In this document: piece by piece, positions 1 through 12,391 of the stretch
Layout: the number at the start of each line of letters is the position of its first letter
Numbering within the stretch: the stretch's first letter is position 1
Assembly (NCBI GenBank): GCA_905397405.1
Contig: CAJPVJ010000223.1
Location: 1-31,518 of the forward strand
From: Oppiella nova
Lineage: Eukaryota; Arthropoda; Arachnida; Sarcoptiformes; Oppiidae
Direction: 5' to 3'
Length of the DNA: 31,518 bases
The notes under the pieces: model-generated
What the model saw: only the letters and a program-made list of their open reading frames with translations
Databases searched by the model: none
Told to the model about the DNA's origin: nothing
Made by a program: the position numbers and the translations under genes

Positions 1-72
1 CCGGCCCCACACTGGCTGTCGGTGTCGTTGGCGCCGGTGGTGGTGCCGGAGGCGCCCAATCGCGGCAAAGAC
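1..72 (-). CDS. Gene B, candidate internal exon 4 (partial, runs off window)
   Basis: This is a G+C-rich island at the window edge in otherwise AT-rich DNA. On the minus strand an acceptor (TTAG at 73-76) is followed by one base completing a codon and 23 open codons (starting SLPRLGASG, ending DTDSQCGA), rich in Ser, Thr, Gly and Ala, with C at most third positions. The single starting base fits the two leftover bases of the exon ending at 8908, giving Lys at the junction. No domain is recognisable; it looks like a disordered linker. Alternative: on the plus strand a Gly/Ala-rich frame beginning at base 3 ends at TAA (81-83) and could be the tail of another gene. The stronger C-ending codon bias and the phase match favour the minus strand, but the edge leaves this open. 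Confidence 0.45.
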
Positions 73-544
73 CTAATTATTAATATAACGATTATAAACA
101 TTAATAATAGGATAAAAAATATGAACATAATATCCGTTATTATGGGGCGATGTTTGGCATAAGAGTATTATTCTGTGTATTAGTTTCCACATGAGTTCCG
201 ACACATTCATACATAGCTTTCTCAATAGTATTGAATGTATTTGTAATAATTGTTTCATAGTTTTTGCGGTGATTTATAACACAATTTCTCGATAAATATT
301 TATTTATATTATGTTATGATTATTATTAATATCAATATTGGTTTTAACAGTCAAATGAATATAAAGTTAGCTTTTATTGCTATTGTATCACATAATCGTT
401 GAAATGGAAAGTAGCGAAACATTGATATAATATAATCATAATAATAAAGTGTATGGGAAAAAATATTTTGGGCTATAAATATCACACACTTTTTTCACCA
501 AACTTGTTGTGAAGAGTAAAAAAGCATTGAAAATAAAATATATA

Positions 545-602
545 TAGAAATATATATATATATATATATATTCTGTATATTCTGTATATTCTGTATATTC
601 TG
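545..602. repeat. (AT)n followed by four copies of a 9-mer
   Basis: An AT dinucleotide run is followed by four exact tandem copies of TATATTCTG (567-602). The 9-mer contains ATATTCTG, half of the dispersed palindrome CAGAATATTCTG seen across the window. Read on the minus strand it gives an EYT-repeat peptide, which is an artefact of the repeat. Confidence 0.85.
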
Positions 603-3600
603 TGAAAAATACTTTTTCAAGACAACACCACAAATGCGATGATCATTTCATTTTCGCCATTAGAGTCTCACAAAAACATCAAAAAATTAACATCCAATTC
701 AAAAATAAATCCCAAAAATATCTGTCAGACATTTAATTAATTTATCAAAAAAACTTTATCTTTAAACAAAACAAAAATATGTATATTTTTCTTATTTATT
801 ATATCATATATAAAAACTTTTCACAAACTCACAGTACATATGAGTGTGTATTACATCACGTATGAGATAATAAAGTCGACAAACTTTTGCATCAAAAACT
901 ATTTGCAACACAAATATAGTGTGCGATCGTATGGATAAGATGTTAGCATTTTTTATTTTGGCTTTTCCTATGGGGGCCTTTCAGCTGTTGGGGATCACAC
1001 AGAGCTCCCGGTGCTCTCTTCCCCATCTCTCTATGGCTTTTTGTATGTATTTTCTCGTATATTGGAGTGAATGGAGAAGCGATGGCGCAAAACATGAGAT
1101 ATATTTAGAGAGACTTATCGCTCAGTATTTATTTGTCGGAAGAAAATACTTTTTTTCATAACACAAATACATCATAGAAATAGTGTACCCCTATATTGTG
1201 CTGATAAAGGCCCTGTTATTTTGTATTGATCAGGGTCAGACTTTGATTGAATTATAATAAGGTTGATAAACTTTTAGTCTGAATAAACTATTTATAAATG
1301 TAACATTATACAACTTGTTGAACGTAATTGAGAGGTTTTATTGAATATTATGTATTTATGAAAATAAAAAGCATTCTCTCTCTCACTTTCAATGCACTGA
1401 ATGCAGTGCTCTCTCTATTTTCATTTTTGTTACTATTCTGTGTGAATATTCTGTGAATTGTTATATAATTAAGTGCAAAATTAATTTAACCATAAAGGTT
1501 ACCATGAATACAAAAAATTACTTAAATAATATTACATTGCAATTAAAACACAGCAATAAAAATTAAATATCATTAAATTAATTTATGCATAATTTAACTT
1601 AAAATTAATCTAAATAAATTGTAAACCAAATTTTAGAAAAGTTTTTAGAAATAAATTTGTGTGCTACCAAAAATAACAAAAATAACCAGTGAACAGTAAT
1701 GTACGGCAGTATATACTATACGGTGTTGTGAAATGTTGGACAGGCTATACACATAAACACCTGCAGCTCAGCCCTAACTATCTCTCTGTCCGTAAAGAGC
1801 TGTTAAATTAAACATAAATAGCAATCAAACGGCAAAATAACACATCAAACAAACGCTACGCTATTATCGCGAAAAACATTTTGAAACACATTTGTATGTT
1901 TTTGTTACACACATTGGGTGCTCAACAGTATAAATCTTAACCTTTTAGTCTCCCCATACCAGTCCTCATCGCACCGGCATTTTATACTGACCACTCGCTA
2001 ATTCTTATTATACCCTGATATTTAAGAATTAATTTATTTTTATTGCCGTCTTATTTAGCGCACTATAGTATTTTACACATAAAATATCCACCAGAAAAAC
2101 ATTGTAGTTTATATATAAATAAATATACTGTACGTTAAGAAAAGTTTTATACTCAAAGTTTGGTCGAAAACACACAAATATAATAAAAAGTGTTCAAAAC
2201 GATGCAAACATAACAATTATTTATATGATTATTATTTTTGTTGTTTTATTTGGTGTCCATTGGATTAGGCGATAATTCTGTGCGTAAAACTTATGGCCAC
2301 TTAAAAGGATATGACTATTTATTAAGCCGTGAGAGCGCATACATACCCCTATTATAACCCCTATGGTGTTAGTAGTCGATGTGATAAATGTATTTTTATG
2401 TAATGATGGTCTAGTGGGGAAGGGTAGCCAAGGGATTAGGGATTACTTTACGTTCATTGTGATGATGGCTTTGATCATTGGGTTAGAATTTGCTAAAATT
2501 ATAAATTATTTATATATTTTTGTACTTATAAAATATAGTTTACTGTTAATCCACAAATATATGCATGAATATTGTCTAGAAAATTAATATTAAAAAATTA
2601 ATTTATTAATTAAATTTATCAAAATTTACTATACCAAAATTGTGAGCACAAATATAGTTACCATTAAATCATAAATGGTATTTTTTATACACCTCTAAGA
2701 TAAGTTAATTTTATTGTTTGACAGTTGGCATAAATAAATCATCCGAATCAATTCTAATTAGATATCTTTTTGTGCAATACTTTGTATAATCGATATCCAG
2801 CGTTGAAAACATGTTACCTAATGTCAAAACATTATATATTTATTATTGTGTTTTGCCTATTGTTTCGCAATAAGATTGAGAAGCATTTGATTGGAAATTA
2901 TTTTTTTATTTCTCTCGCTATCATCTGATAGTCCCTTCCCTCCCGTTCCCTTTCCTTTCGATTCTACGTATTTACTCTTAAACTAAATATATACTGGTTA
3001 TATAAATCTATTTATTTTAACAAATAGGCTTAACTTTGTGCCGACACTGTGTTTGGCATTCATATAAAAAATATCTAACTGTGCGCTCAAATATTCATTG
3101 ACTGTTTGCAGTCTATAAATATACAAATCTAATGCAAATCTAATTTAATTCGTATGAATGTAAAATTTTTCATCAATTTTTAATCTATACGTATATTAAG
3201 CGTGCATTTGAAATGAAATGAGATTTTATTGCAAAAAATACTCAAAAATAATTACAAAACAGAAAAATGCTTGATTATCTCATACAAAATATTCTGTTTT
3301 ATGAAATTACTATCACAAGTCGATTGTAAAATATACAGTATATACCCAAAAAAACACAGTACAGCAAATATAAATCAAGCAAATATTTTTAAAAAGATTT
3401 TTGAGCATTAAATATGAATAAACGATATCTCATTTGATGTCATAAAAAGTCATTTGTGTCGCAAAACATTTAATTTGAATGCAAAGTAAAGTAACATTTT
3501 TTGGTATTCACACACAAAAGAGTTGTAATGATTTTATTAAGGAAAATGAAAAATTTCTCTTAAAATCTATTTAAAAAGATTATTTGAGTATAAAAACGAT

Positions 3601-3795
3601 TTGCACCGAAAAACACATTAAGAAAAGTTGTATTAAATTTCAAAAACTACTCTTTTTTGTTAGGTTTTCTCATAATTGTTTTCAATTGTCTTTAGTTAGT
3701 GTTTGAAACAAATATTTAAAACATTTATTTTAATCATTTCAGATTTTATCTTAAGTATAATTTTTCACAATTTTAAACGAGACACAAAACTGTCG

Positions 3796-3797
<2 letters not shown>

Positions 3798-3837
<40 letters not shown>
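3798..3837. repeat. (TC)n microsatellite
   Basis: About 20 uninterrupted TC dinucleotides. An ACAGAATATTCTGT palindrome lies about 30 bases downstream (3866-3879). Confidence 0.95.
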
Positions 3838-3840
<3 letters not shown>

Positions 3841-4935
3841 GTTCAGCAAACAATAAAAATACATTACAGAATATTCTGTATATGTACTCTATATGAGACA
3901 TATAAGAGTATATGGCAGTCCATAAGAGAGACCTGAGAGACTGAATAAATAAATTCTTAATACAAAGTGAACCCAATATAACAGAATATATTGCAAAACA
4001 AAACTGCAATAAACCCATTGTTAGCACTAAATGATTGATTGGACACAAGAATTCAATTGTAATTCAGTTTACGAATAGATTTCCAACACTTTCGCTTCCA
4101 CTTTGAATTTCTGGTATTTTTATTATTGAATTCGTATGAAAGCAATCAATTCTTACATAAAAATACAATTATAATAAGTATAGCAAAGGGACTCAAAAAT
4201 AAGAAAAAGAAAAAGTAATTGTCTAAATGCTTGCCATTTGTATTAAAGCCAAGGTATGAGTATTCAAACACTATAAATATTTTGTAGGTATATCCTATCA
4301 GTATTAAATACAATTTAAAATTATTAAAATTTAAGTAATATAAAATTGTTGTATTAAACAACTTAATTTTAAAAATATTTTTACACATGATTAAAAACTA
4401 AAAATATAAATATTAGTTAGATTTATAACTATAAATAGAATATGACTATATTTAAAAACAAATTGATAATTTAATAATAGGATCTGAGCACATTATTGCA
4501 CTATATTAACCTCATAATTTAACACAGAAAAGGTTAAACCCTTGACCATACCTGTACCCAAATGAATGAGATTAATGAACACCTAAACTGTGAGGGAATA
4601 CCAAATAGTAAAACACTTTTATGTGACAAACAAAAAATAAGTGATTTTTTCTCCACTATTGTTTGCAATGGGTTTTTGTATTTTTATTATTATTATCATT
4701 GTATTTGTAATACTATTTGTCTCTTAACTTGTGTCCCTTGAAAGCAAAGAGCTATTTATAAATCAAAGTCTGTATTATTGGCCGACAATTGTTTGTCTTA
4801 TATAACAATTGATGTGATTTTTATATTTAAGAGTATAAGTGCTAAACAACAGTTTTTTTGCAGCGCACCGGTAGTTATTAGTCAGAGCATTGAGATTAAA
4901 TAAACGCTCACAAAAGTCACACAATCGGTGACCAT

Positions 4936-4981
4936 AAGTGAGTGAGTGAGTGAGGGTGAGAGAGAGAGGGAGAGAGAGAGA
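4936..4981. repeat. (AGTG)n / (GA)n compound microsatellite
   Basis: AGTG tetranucleotides run into GA dinucleotides with a GGG interruption. It lies in AT-rich non-coding sequence. Confidence 0.9.
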
Positions 4982-7100
4982 ATTTTAAAATAAAAATAAA
5001 AATTTTCCATTATTCAATGAATTTAAGTGTAAAATCCAATTTTCAAAATTAAATACAGTACTAAAGAAATTTCAAACAAATGGACAAAAGGTATATTATT
5101 TTGTTACAAAAAACTATTTCTTACTCTCGTTAACATTAGTTCTGGAGATTTGAGCTCTGGTTTAAAACCCCGGTTAATACCAAATGAGATAACAGTTCTC
5201 TAAAGACTTATAATTCTTTACAATTAACTCATGAATTTGTTGTATTTATAAGTTATTATGTAATCTTTCATTCACTCACATAACTCTTAAATCTTAATCA
5301 GTCATCCAATACAATGATTATATAATGTTTAACATAATTACTTAGTAATTGTATATACATTTTGTGAATTTTGACATATTAAGCGCTAATAGTTTAACGA
5401 AATTTAAATAGGACTCCAAAATAAGTCCTTATTGGTGTTTTTATGTATGTTTGTTTTGTTAATATATTTTTTATAATATTTATTTCAAAGGTTGAAAAAG
5501 TCAATAACATTTTTATAAAATTCTAAATAAAATGCTAGTGCTATAATTTATAATTAATAAAATATTATTTGTAATTATAAAGAATTATAAAGAACTTATA
5601 AATCGTCCTTTCTCAAAATTAAATCTGAACTAATTAACATACTTTAATTAGGCATAAATTGACATCATTTTCAGATCTAATGTCAAGTTATTGCACTTTT
5701 CAATAAAGTATTGAATAATTTTTAATTTAAAAAACATTACACTAAATATGGCTGTTACATTAACTTAATTTTACGTAAAATACTTTTGGAGGTGTAATAT
5801 TATGCGTAATATGACGTAATATTACACTGTAAAATGCGTTATATTGCCCGCCGTGCAACCTTAATTGTGCCGTATATACTGTACAGTACTTTAGAGCATA
5901 ATAAGTAAGACTGAATTCCGTGGAAAACTTATTAAAATATGAGAGCAAAATGTATGAACGAAATGACAGTTATTATTATGTATTCAAAGTGATTCCGAGA
6001 GAAAAAATATTATCACTTCATATTCTCATTAATTTTAAAGTCAATTATTCACTACAATAACTACAGCGCTGGTAGTATAGGTATTGTAGGTCTGAAAAGC
6101 TCACACATATACCGACCGGTATATACACTTCAATAATTAAAGTGGATAGTGCCAGGGGTTAGCATACTATAAATAGCAACATGATTTTCTATTGAAAATG
6201 TGTTCGCTTTTAAACAAATTTTAATTATAAAATTTATTAGTAAAGTTTTAGTTTTAACACTTGATTTTGTAGTATGATTTAAAATCAAGTATAGTAAAAT
6301 GAGTTGACTATAAATGTAATAGTTATGTTGTAATCCTCATGAAAATATTTATTTAAACTTATAAAATATTATAAAATTTCATTATGTGTGTGTATCAATT
6401 TTAGTATTTGTTTATCTAGACATTATTATATTTTAAAATTAAAATTGTAAATCCTGGTAATCCCCAATTTATATGAACCTACGAGTCTTTTACACAGTGT
6501 TTGTATGTATGTATATAATGAAGACTCTAGTGAATAAACAACTTTTTAAATAAATAATAAATATTAAATTTTCAAATAAAACCTAGTATTAAGTCATATT
6601 TAAAAACTAATAATAAACATTAATACTCGTAAGCAGTATATTTAGTTATGTATTGTAGTACTGTTCATGTTATTCGATAAAACAAATACAAGCGATTCAT
6701 TTGGTATTAAGATATAACAAAATACACACTATATTCTGTACATAATATTCTGTATAATACAGCATATTCTGGAGTACATAACTGTTGAATATTTCTATGC
6801 AAACAGCACTTCATGGCTTGCATTATGGAAAGCCTTTTATACCATCAATAGACTGGTGTTTGTCGACAACAGAATATTCTTTATGTAGTCGTCATCACAA
6901 TATGGTTTCATGTGATCAACAAATTTACGCCAACTTTTATAAGTCTAATGTATATAAGACACATAGTAGATATTTTAAGACCACATTTATTAATATTTAA
7001 TTTTAAAATATTGTTTAAAATGTGTGTAAAAGCGACGTGAATACTGCTATTGTGTATGTGTGGTCTTTAACTGAGGGAAAGGGAGGTATTGAGTAGAATT

Positions 7101-8097
7101 CAATGTAGGTTTCAGTAATACACTAATATTTTTGCACAAATTATCAAATATTTTATTGGATTAGACATTATGTTTAAAAGCATTTACTAATAATGTGTTT
7201 AGATTTTAATTAAATGGATTTGAAGTATAATTTTTAATTATTTGTTAATGTGTTTGGAGCTCAGGGATGTCATGATGTCTTTTTGCAAAATAATTACTAC
7301 TCATTAAAAGACTTATCATTTTATATTACACACAAATATACATCTGAACAAAAAGGTTATTATACTATTAAGATAAAAACAACACAATGGATGTGTCTGT
7401 AAAACATACAGAACTCAATGATAAGACTCTGCCATCAGTTATGATGAATAAATAGAACATAGAAAGAGAGGACTCTATCACTCTATCAAATGATATGAAG
7501 TTTTCTATAATATATTATGTAGTATTCAAATGATTGAAACCAATAATATTTGTAGTGAATGATAAAAACAAGAAAAATCTTTGTAATTTACAGCAATAAA
7601 TCATAGAATATAGCGAATGTACAATACTTTAGATAGTATTGTCAAAAGTGTATCTCATTTAAAATACCACATACATCTAAAAGTCATTAAAACAAGCGAT
7701 AAATATGGGTAACAAATATGGTTTATAAACCATAATATATCAAACTACGGTATTATAAGTTGTACTTATATATACACAACAATTTACTACACAATCGGTG
7801 CTTACAAAGTAATTTAAATGCAATCACATATACCAATTTACATAAAAAATAGCTTGCTACTAGTCAAATTACTGGAAACCTTGCTAACTATACATCAAAT
7901 GTAGGCTTACTTGGAAATGGATCCAGTGGTGGACCCGGATGCCGAAGCGATGGACTTTTTGCGGTGTAATAGCTTATGGTTGGACTGAAAGACCAGGTCA
8001 TTGGGAGACAGCGAGTACCGGCGCAATACGCGTGCATTTGTGGTGGCGGTGCTATTGTGGTGTCTGGCGGACTGGTGGTGCCTGGCCTGGCTCTTAA
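7101..8097. repeat. 997-bp tandem duplication, unit 1
   Basis: This unit matches 8098-9094 collinearly at a constant overall offset of 997. By eye there are roughly a dozen differences, including compensating one-base indels (an A missing near 7386, a T gained near 7501). That divergence suggests a recent duplication or two haplotypes assembled in tandem. The unit starts at CAATGTAGG and its right end cuts into gene B exon 3, so the unit carries only the donor-side part of that exon. A short palindromic stretch (ACAATACTTTAGATAGTATTGT, near 7620) is present in both units. Confidence 0.93.
7911..8096 (-). pseudogene. Truncated duplicate of gene B exon 3
   Basis: The sequence appears identical to the donor-side 186 bases of exon 3 (8908-9093) and keeps the donor (AA|GTAAGC). 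The duplication boundary removes the first 49 bases of the exon and its acceptor. Joined sequence supplies only a poor AG about 40 bases upstream (TTAG), which would put the copy in a different reading frame from the parent exon. It is therefore probably skipped, or unusable without a frame change. It sits between exons 3 and 4 of gene B, so it could be a cryptic or alternative exon. If the duplication is a haplotype assembly error, it does not exist as a separate locus. Confidence 0.7.
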
Positions 8098-9094
8098 CAA
8101 TGTAGGTTTCAGTAATACACTAATATTTTTGCACAAATTATCAAATATTTTATTGGATTAGACATTATGTTTAAAAGCATTTACTAATAATGTGTTTAGA
8201 TTTTAATTAAATGGATTTGAAGTAGAATTTTTAATTATTTGTTAATGTGTTTGGAGCTCAGGGATGTCATGATGTCTTTTTGCAAAATAATTACTACTCA
8301 TTAAAAGACTTATCATTTGATATTACACACAAATATACATCTGAACAAAAAGGTTATTATACTATTAAGATAAAAACAACACAAATGGATGTGTCTGTAA
8401 AACATACAGAACTCAATGATAAGACTCTGCCATCAGTTATGATGAATAAGTAGAACATAGAAAGAGAGGACTCTATCACTCTATCAAATGATATGAAGTT
8501 TCTATAATATATTATGTAGTATTCAAATGATTGAAACCAATAATATTTGTAGTGAATGATAAAAACAAGAAACATGTTTGTAATTTACAGCAATAAATCA
8601 TAGAATATAGCGAATGTACAATACTTTAGATAGTATTGTCAAAAGTGTATCTCATGTAAAATACTACATACATCTAAAAGTCATTAAAACAAGCGATAAA
8701 TATGGGTAACAAATATGGTTTATAAACCATAATATACCAAACTACGGTATTATAAGTTGTACTTATATATACACAACAATTTACTACACAATCGGTGCTT
8801 ACAAAGTAATTTAAATGCCATCACATATACCAATTTACATAAAAAATAGTTTGCTACTAGCCAAATTACTGGAAACCTTGCTAACTATACATCAAATGTA
8901 GGCTTACTTGGAAATGGATCCAGTGGTGGACCCGGATGCCGAAGCGATGGACTTTTTGCGGTGTAATAGCTTATGGTTGGACTGAAAGACCAGGTCATTG
9001 GGAGACAGCGAGTACCGGCGCAATACGCGTGCATTTGTGGTGGCGGTGCTATTGTGGTGTCTGGCGGACTGGTGGTGCCTGGCCTGGCTCTTAT
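8098..9094. repeat. 997-bp tandem duplication, unit 2
   Basis: The second copy joins the first directly (CTCTTA|A|CAATGTAGG). Beyond 9094 the sequence continues into the acceptor-side part of exon 3, which the first copy lacks, so this copy carries the natural right flank and unit 1 is the derived end. It contains an open 68-residue plus-strand frame at 8247-8453 that is frameshifted in unit 1. Confidence 0.93.
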
Positions 9095-9142
9095 CCAATA
9101 TCTTTACCGGTGCTGTAATCACTTTGATTGGGCGGTAGGCGA
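8908..9142 (-). CDS. Gene B, candidate internal exon 3
   Basis: A minus-strand island with strong coding character. The acceptor is GTCAG (9143-9147), followed by two bases, 77 open codons, two bases and the donor AA|GTAAGC at 8907. It starts AYRPIKVITAPVKILDK, continues through a His/Asn/Ala/Thr-rich stretch, then a basic and serine-rich part (RRYSLSP, LLHRKKSIASASG). The motifs RRYS and RKKS look like possible basophilic kinase sites. Together with the low hydrophobicity they suggest a cytoplasmic, disordered regulatory segment; that is inference. No family is recognised. An alternative acceptor in the same phase (TTACAG, giving a start at 9112) would shorten it by 10 codons. The starting phase fits the one leftover base of the exon at 22732-22805, and the ending phase fits the exon at 1-72. 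Most of it is duplicated at 7911-8096. Confidence 0.65.
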
Positions 9143-9147
9143 CTGAC

Positions 9148-11065
9148 CACAATATATATGCAATTATTCAATGAAAAAACTATGCGTTTTCGCCACTGGT
9201 TTTCGACGTGTTTTTCGCATTTAATATGAATATAAAATTCTTTGAAATTATGTATATTTTGTGGCAATTAATGGTGTTTTTTGTGTTGAATTGGGGTTTC
9301 GTATCAAAAGGGTTTCAACGATAAGAATTTCAATCATTTGCGGATGAATTCAATGGATTTGTCTCTAAATTGTCTCTAAAATGTTGTTAAATTGAGTACA
9401 ATATTAAAAACACAAACATATCGCACAAGATATTTGTATAAAAATAAAACTCAATTACTTAATAGACTTTGATATTATGCATTCAAATATATTGCAAAAT
9501 AATCGTCAATTTATTTAAATTTAGCTTTGTATTTAAAAAGTGCACAATTTATTATAAATACACTGTTTAATTAAATATAAATAGAGTTAACAAAAAACTT
9601 TTATATTAACAATTAATTTCTTAAAAAGATTTGCACATTTTCACAATACTCTGTAATGTATGAGTAGAGTAAAAACTTGTAAGTTAGATTGAAATTTTTA
9701 ATTAAGCAAATTATTTGTTAAACAAAAAAAATGAAAAAGTCTAATCAAACCTATTATTTATGAAACAAAAAGATTTCTCCATTGAATAGTGAGTGAGTAT
9801 TACAAAAAACACTGTACAGGATAAGTGGTTAGAAAATTAAACTTTGTTTAGCAACTGACACACAATTAACTTAATTTACAACTTGTTTTTGTCAATCATT
9901 TCCGAGAAAAGCTATTTTATACCTAATATAATGAATAATAAATAATAATTTTGTGTGTGCATAATAATGATATTTTTACAACATAAATACCTCCTCCCAT
10001 TCCCATAGAGAATGCCTAAAAGTGAGATTCTTTATATAAATATATGTCATAATCTGCTAATCAATACTATCTCTATTATGATATAAGATGTGATTGAATG
10101 ACATGTGAAGTGAATTGATTCCCAGTATGTGTTGTCACATATCAGCAAAATTCTCAGTGAAAAGCACATCACAAAAAAAGTGCTCAAATCGGAAAATATG
10201 AGACAAAAATTAAATCCTATTTTTATATCAATCACTGCGACAGTAGACTTCCGTTATAATAGACACACAAATTGAAAATTCTTTATTAATAACTTATTCG
10301 CAATTCTGTACACAATTTGCAAAACAGAGCGAAAATACTGCATAATATAATGAAAATGTAATAAATTCTGTGCTTTTATTGTATGAAATTATAATTCATT
10401 GTCTCCACCATTCACTCATCACTTAATTCTAACATAACATTACGATTATTATTGTGTACACTCTCTCACTGTGTATAATGTATTGTATAAAAACCATATG
10501 ACATTAAATAACAGCAAAAATATACTGTAATATACAGTGAAATAAGAAAATTAAGACAAAAACGGAGTGAAAATTCCATCAATTTTTATGACTTTTTATA
10601 TCTCTTTACGTCTTTTAGTATTATTTTTCAGTCGCTATTAATCTCATGAGTGGTTAAAAATTGAGAGATGAGAGTGACTGCAATGTTTGAATGGACTACA
10701 GGCGCTCGTATGGGCACACGATTAAAGTATTTCTATTTTATGCGATTATATCGAAATGTTTTTACATTTTACGAGAGAGTTATAATCGCAGAGGGGCTGA
10801 CCTCATGTCTTATGTACAATCATTGAGATCTAATGGATTTATAAGCAAGGACATTTGTATAAAGTAATTGTAAACTAATTGAAAATTAATTAACTAATCA
10901 TTCAAAAGCTTTATTCATAATTATTTTTGGACTTTATTAGAAATTATTTAAGATGCCTTATAAGTAGATTATTATTTATTTTTATTTTGTACGACAAATG
11001 AGATTATTCTGATTGCTTAACCATTTATCCAGTACATCACCATTAGTTATAATGTCACTGAAATC
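9148..11065. other. AT-rich non-coding stretch
   Basis: Within the inferred 13.6-kb intron of gene B. I see no coding island, microsatellite or larger repeat here. Two mildly G+C-richer patches (near 10690-10720 and 10785-10810) have no open frame with codon bias on either strand. Confidence 0.6.
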
Positions 11066-11192
11066 CACACACATTTGGATACCCCTCCGGTGTCTGGCAT
11101 TAGATCCAATAATTATGGGTATAATAAGAGGTATAAAATCCTATTCGGAAACGACTGTAGAATTCATTAGAGAATATTCGTTGCAATAAATT
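11066..11192 (+). repeat. 127-bp perfect inverted repeat, left arm
   Basis: Every base from CACACACATTTGG to CAATAAATT recurs as the reverse complement at 12235-12361, with no mismatch seen. The arms are 1042 bases apart, forming a 1296-bp structure that could fold back. In the plus direction the arm reads as 38 open codons ending in TAA (motifs IPLRCLALDP, ETTVEFIREYSLQ). That may be chance or a remnant of a coding fragment. I see no target-site duplication beside the outer ends (AAATC left, TGAGTG right). Confidence 0.95.
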
Positions 11193-12141
11193 GATCCCAA
11201 AATATATATTTATTTTGAAGACTTTTTTTCGATAAAAATCTGTTTTTACTCTTTATTTCGTATCAAACCTTATCAGCGCTACAAATGATCAGAAAAAATG
11301 GGATTCCGTTTATATTTAGTCTTTAGACTTGATTTAAATCTCGGTTAGAGAGAGAGAGAGAGAGAGAGAGATTCACATAAGTTTATTATAAATGTATATA
11401 AAATTAAACTGAGACTTAAAAGCAATTTCTCACTAACTTCTATCTCTCAGTGCACTGAATGTTTATTTTACTTACAATTAGAGCACATCATTAGCTAACT
11501 GTCCTCTGGTCTCTCTTTCCATCTCTAACTCCCTATTAACTCAATCGCATCGACAGATACACTGTTGTGTAAAGCTATCGTGTGTTCTGTTAAGGGATAT
11601 GTTTTTGTCATTTTTTACTTTCAATTATATTAATAGATATCTACAAAGAAATGCATTTGAATGTACAAAACGCTCAGCCTATTATTTTAATGATTTAACA
11701 AAAAATCAAAACCAATTTCGATTTATAAACAACTATAATAGCAATCATTGAAAGTGAAACAAATATTTCTGCAAATATTTTGTGTCCAAAATGTATTTTT
11801 CATATTTGTTTCATAAATAAGACATATATTTAATGGTCTATTGTCTATAAATTTTAATATAATATTTTTCAATTCATTATGGAAAATATAATGAGATTAT
11901 AGTTTTAAAAATAATATTATTTGAAAAGATTTAAAGTTATTTTATTTTATGTGTTGAATGCTTATTGACTACTTTTATTGAAAATCTAATTTTGCGATCA
12001 AGACTAACAAGTAAGTATGAGATTAAAACTGTTTTTGTTTTGATGTTATAAAAAGGCTTCAAATTTGTTTATATTATATTTAATCTCAGAGAATATTCTT
12101 GTATACAACATATTAAATTAAAGTTTAATAAATGTAGTTTA
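11193..12141. other. Spacer between inverted-repeat arms
   Basis: AT-rich sequence without a coding region. It holds a (GA)n tract at 11347-11371 and a GAATATTC palindrome at 12091. No transposase-like reading frame is present, so if the arms are terminal repeats this would be a non-autonomous element. Confidence 0.6.
11347..11371. repeat. (GA)n microsatellite
   Basis: About 12 GA dinucleotides, inside the spacer of the 127-bp inverted repeat. Confidence 0.95.
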
Positions 12142-12184
12142 CTATTTGTGGGCAAATAATTCATCATAAGAGGGAAAATATTGT

Positions 12185-12232
<48 letters not shown>
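12142..12232. repeat. Microsatellite-associated dispersed block, copy 1
   Basis: A 42-base unique segment (12142-12183) is followed by (GT)n and then (GA)n. The same arrangement occurs in inverse orientation at 24328-24417: (CT)n, (CA)n and the reverse complement of the 42-base segment with one mismatch. A unique flank shared together with the compound microsatellite means the block was copied as a unit. Confidence 0.9.
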
Positions 12233-12234
12233 AA

Positions 12235-12361
12235 AATTTATTGCAACGAATATTCTCTAATGAATTCTACAGTCGTTTCCGAATAGGATTTTATACCTCT
12301 TATTATACCCATAATTATTGGATCTAATGCCAGACACCGGAGGGGTATCCAAATGTGTGTG
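12235..12361 (-). repeat. 127-bp perfect inverted repeat, right arm
   Basis: The reverse complement of 11066-11192. It is bordered by (GT)n(GA)n on the left (ending 12232) and by GT/(GA)n on the right (12354-12391), so this arm sits inside a microsatellite cluster. Confidence 0.95.
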
Positions 12362-12391
12362 TGTGAGTGAGAGAGAGAGAGAGAGAGAGAG
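12354..12391. repeat. (GT)n(GA)n microsatellite
   Basis: A short GT run, GAGTGAG, and then GA dinucleotides abut the right arm of the inverted repeat. Confidence 0.92.

Larger units (their letters stand above)
73..7100. other. Long AT-rich non-coding stretch (probable gene B intron, lower half)
   Basis: No convincing coding region is visible. It lies between two phase-compatible minus-strand exon candidates, so intron is the simplest reading. It contains an AT/9-mer repeat (545-602), a (TC)n tract (3798-3837), an AGTG/GA tract (4936-4981), GAATATTC palindromes at 1444, 3869 and 6872, and a 16-base hairpin GCACTGAATGCAGTGC at 1394-1409. The short open frames are AT-rich, unspliced and lack codon bias. 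The G+C-richer patches near 960-1080 and 1940-1980 give no convincing exon on either strand. Confidence 0.55.

Noticed and set aside
567-602. Peptide repeat EYTEYTEYT on the minus strand
   Set aside because: It is produced by the 9-mer DNA repeat; there is no sign of a gene.
919-1161. 80-codon plus-strand frame with a hydrophobic start
   Set aside because: It lacks the C/G third-position bias of the recognised exons, starts at GTG, and has no homology that I recognise. Kept as non-coding.
7888-8136. 82-codon minus-strand frame over the truncated exon copy
   Set aside because: It is a shifted frame of duplicated exon sequence that reads through the donor into the intron.
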